NCBI GenBank assembly: GCA_021286855.1
Contig: JAJTBO010000001.1
Coordinates: forward strand, 310,001-374,000
Source: Hyphomicrobiales bacterium
GTDB taxonomy: Bacteria; Pseudomonadota; Alphaproteobacteria; Rhizobiales; Ancalomicrobiaceae
DNA: 64,000 nucleotides
Direction: 5' to 3'
In this document: piece by piece, positions 62,725-64,000 of the stretch
Numbering within the stretch: the stretch's first letter is position 1
How the letters are laid out: each line of letters opens with the position of its first letter
Notes under the pieces: model-generated
Told to the model about the DNA's origin: nothing
What the model saw: only the letters and a program-made list of their open reading frames with translations
Databases searched by the model: none
Made by a program: the position numbers and the translations under genes

Positions 62725-63084
62725 TCACGATCCGCGGCGTTTCTTTTTGTCCGGGCTCGGCCGCCGCGATGCGTCGGCGTCGGCCGTCGGGGAGAGAGCG
62801 CGTGCGGGTCGCGCCGCCGCCCGTTCCGCCGCCAGCGCCTCGACGAGCCCGACGTGGCGCGCGAGGCTGTAGCTCCAATGGCCCGCCCGACCGCGCCGTC
62901 GCTCCGCCGCCAGGGCTCGCGTCAGACGGTCGAGGACGTGTCGGCGTCCCGAGGGACTGCGGTCGGTGAGCTCGTCGGGCGTCAGCGGCGTCAGTCGCGG
63001 CAGCAGGCGGGCTCGTTCGGCTTCGTCGCGCCAGAGGGCGGAGGGGCGGGGCGGGGCGGCTCGGCGTCGGTCGTGGCGGGTCAT
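62725..63084 (-). CDS. Small basic protein, unknown function
   Basis: A 119-residue Arg/Ala-rich protein with a conserved-looking centre: LWRDEAERARLLPRLTPL (about residues 17-34), DRLTRALAAERRRGRAGHWSYSL, and HVGLVEALAAE. The strong AGAGGA ribosome site before the ATG supports it despite biased composition. It ends in a Lys/Arg tail (KKKRRGS) and may bind nucleic acid. It faces away from the DnaA-C-like gene. Function unknown. Confidence 0.65.
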   Translation of the reverse strand: MTRHDRRRAAPPRPSALWRDEAERARLLPRLTPLTPDELTDRSPSGRRHVLDRLTRALAAERRRGRAGHWSYSLARHVGLVEALAAERAAARPARALSPTADADASRRPSPDKKKRRGS

Positions 63085-63200
63085 CGTCGTCCTCTTCGGG
63101 TCGGGACCCCCATTGTCACCCCGTTCCGACCGCCCGAGGACAACCTCCGACTTGTCCGACGCAACGAGAAATTGGCAAAATTCACCATATATATCTTCAG

Positions 63201-63230
63201 TTATCCCCGTCGCTCTCCACCCCCGGATAA
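63201..63230. promoter_or_regulatory. Inverted pair of DnaA-box-like motifs, TTATCC-N18-GGATAA
   Basis: TTATCC at 63201-63206 and GGATAA at 63225-63230 lie in an AT-rich promoter 45 bp before a gene whose product carries a DnaA domain IV-like HTH. The first nine bases, TTATCCCCG, match seven of nine in the DnaA box TTATCCACA. Confidence 0.5.
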
Positions 63231-63274
63231 TCGAGAGGTATTTATTCCTATCTCTCGCGACGGGGGGATCGTCG

Positions 63275-63721
63275 ATGCAGCCTCATTCCATCCGGACTTG
63301 CGAACCCGAACCGCCCATCGCGCCGAAGCGGCGTCACGTTGCGATCCGGCGTCGCAGACCGCGCCGCGCCGCCGACCGTCGCGCCGAGGCCGACCGCATC
63401 GCCGCCCGCTGTCGCTGTCTCGAGACCGTGGTGGCGCGCGCCTACGGCCTGTCGGTCGCCGATCTGCGCGACGCCTCGCGCGGCCATGCGCCGGTCGCCT
63501 TCGCGCGCCAAGTGGCGATGTACGTGGCGCACGTCTGGTTCGCGCTCTCCCTCAGCGCGGTCGGCCGCTGTTTCGGCCGTGACCGCACCACCGTCGCCCA
63601 CGCCTGCCGGGTGGTCGAGGAGCGTCGCGAAGATCCGAACATCGACCGGGTCGTCGCGGCGATCGAAGCCGCCGCCGATCTGTGGATCGACTTCTCCGGC
63701 GATCTGGAGTGCGCGCGATGA
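63275..63721 (+). CDS. DnaA domain IV-like helix-turn-helix protein
   Basis: A 148-residue basic protein. A long Arg-rich N-terminus (KRRHVAIRRRRPRRAADRR) leads into a Bac_DnaA_C-type domain: FARQVAMYVAHVWFALSLSA at about 77-96, then the DnaA signature FGRDRTTVAHA (100-110), where DnaA has RDHTTVxHA. It has no AAA+ domain, so it can only bind DNA, probably DnaA-box-like sites. The ATG follows GGGGGG. Its stop overlaps the start of the next gene (ATGA), a pairing I know from other Rhizobiales genomes. Confidence 0.85.
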   Translation: MQPHSIRTCEPEPPIAPKRRHVAIRRRRPRRAADRRAEADRIAARCRCLETVVARAYGLSVADLRDASRGHAPVAFARQVAMYVAHVWFALSLSAVGRCFGRDRTTVAHACRVVEERREDPNIDRVVAAIEAAADLWIDFSGDLECAR

Positions 63722-64000
63722 TCGCTCCTGCCGACGCATTCGAGAGACGGGATCGCCGCCTGCTGGCGCTGCTCGAGGGCGGCGAAGGCCGGCTGGAGGG
63801 CGAGGACGGCTCGATCCTTCGGGTCGCCGGCCGCGACGGGCTCAAGCGGGCGCGGCTCGACCCGGCGCGCCTCGACGCCTGGCGCGACGCCGGCTGGGTG
63901 CGGATCGACGGCGCTTCGCCCCGGCGGATCCGCTTGACGGATCTCGGCCGCGCCCGCCTGCGCCGCGCCGAGACCCTGGGCGAGATCGACGGCTTCCGCC
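63718..64000 (+). CDS. DUF6456-type protein, truncated by the window end
   Basis: The first 94 residues of a protein starting MIAPADAFERRDRRLLALLEG. It continues with a winged-helix-like pattern (RLDPARLDAWRDAGWVRIDG, then RIRLTDLGRARLRRAE). It begins inside the stop of the DnaA-C-like gene, so the two are translated together. In Rhizobiales this partner usually carries a C-terminal DUF6456 domain, which would lie beyond the window. Confidence 0.7.
   Translation, partial: MIAPADAFERRDRRLLALLEGGEGRLEGEDGSILRVAGRDGLKRARLDPARLDAWRDAGWVRIDGASPRRIRLTDLGRARLRRAETLGEIDGFR

Noticed and set aside
1-64000. CRISPR arrays, insertion sequences, prophage genes, rRNA or a replication origin
   Set aside because: No regularly spaced repeats, transposase, integrase or phage structural genes were recognised. 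The DnaA-box-like pair near 63.2 kb is too small to be an origin.

Overview
The window is a chromosomal segment of a GC-rich alphaproteobacterium. Gene content points to the Hyphomicrobiales (Rhizobiales): a MucR/Ros regulator, a DnaA-domain-IV-like HTH gene followed by a DUF6456-type gene, a Rhizobium etli-type asparaginase, pyruvate carboxylase and a two-subunit methylmalonyl-CoA mutase. The genus cannot be fixed from sequence alone. No IS element, prophage, CRISPR array, rRNA or replication origin was seen. The DNA is densely coding, and four convergent gene pairs overlap at their 3' ends.

Layout. 1-1.8 kb: a truncated TauE/SafE exporter and an MFS transporter. 2-16.7 kb: an exopolysaccharide locus with a flippase, GH5 glycosidase, fused double alpha/beta hydrolase, O-antigen-ligase/VpsF-like polymerase, acyltransferase, WecG-type glycosyltransferase, two GT4-type glycosyltransferases, a GINT1_N-like protein and a Wzz/GumC protein with a degenerate kinase domain. 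17-21 kb: trxC, tRNA-Pro(CGG), tRNA-Gln(TTG), ubiE, a SCO protein and two tandem Crp/Fnr regulators. 21-24.2 kb: a Ser-rich protein divergent from an OmpR/EnvZ-type two-component pair. 24.5-31.4 kb: pyruvate carboxylase, asparaginase, pyroglutamyl peptidase and meaB.

31.6-40.1 kb holds the least ordinary stretch. On one strand lie tonB-like, exbD, exbB, a long CobW/COG0523 GTPase with about 280 extra N-terminal residues, a Tat-exported COG1237-like metallo-beta-lactamase-fold protein, an unfamiliar polytopic membrane protein, a FadR-type GntR regulator with two near-identical palindromes in front of it, and a PAS/GAF-like sensor. Together these look like a metal-linked envelope system of unknown substrate. 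40.4-42.9 kb: four small envelope proteins, two of them tandem paralogues.

43-50.6 kb: mutB and mutA, a divergent LuxR-type solo, a DUF4332 protein, a Gly/Met-rich protein and a PL5-like alginate lyase. With pyruvate carboxylase and meaB, mutAB completes an anaplerotic and propionyl-CoA theme. 50.8-61.8 kb: a HerA-like ATPase, M20 dipeptidase, ZntB, haloacid dehalogenase, class-IV aminotransferase, Fe-type SOD, a receiver protein, a third Crp/Fnr regulator with a DUF2892 membrane protein, and oligopeptidase B. 62.3-64 kb: mucR, a small basic protein, the DnaA-C-like HTH gene with an inverted pair of DnaA-box-like motifs in its promoter, and the start of a DUF6456-type gene cut by the window end.
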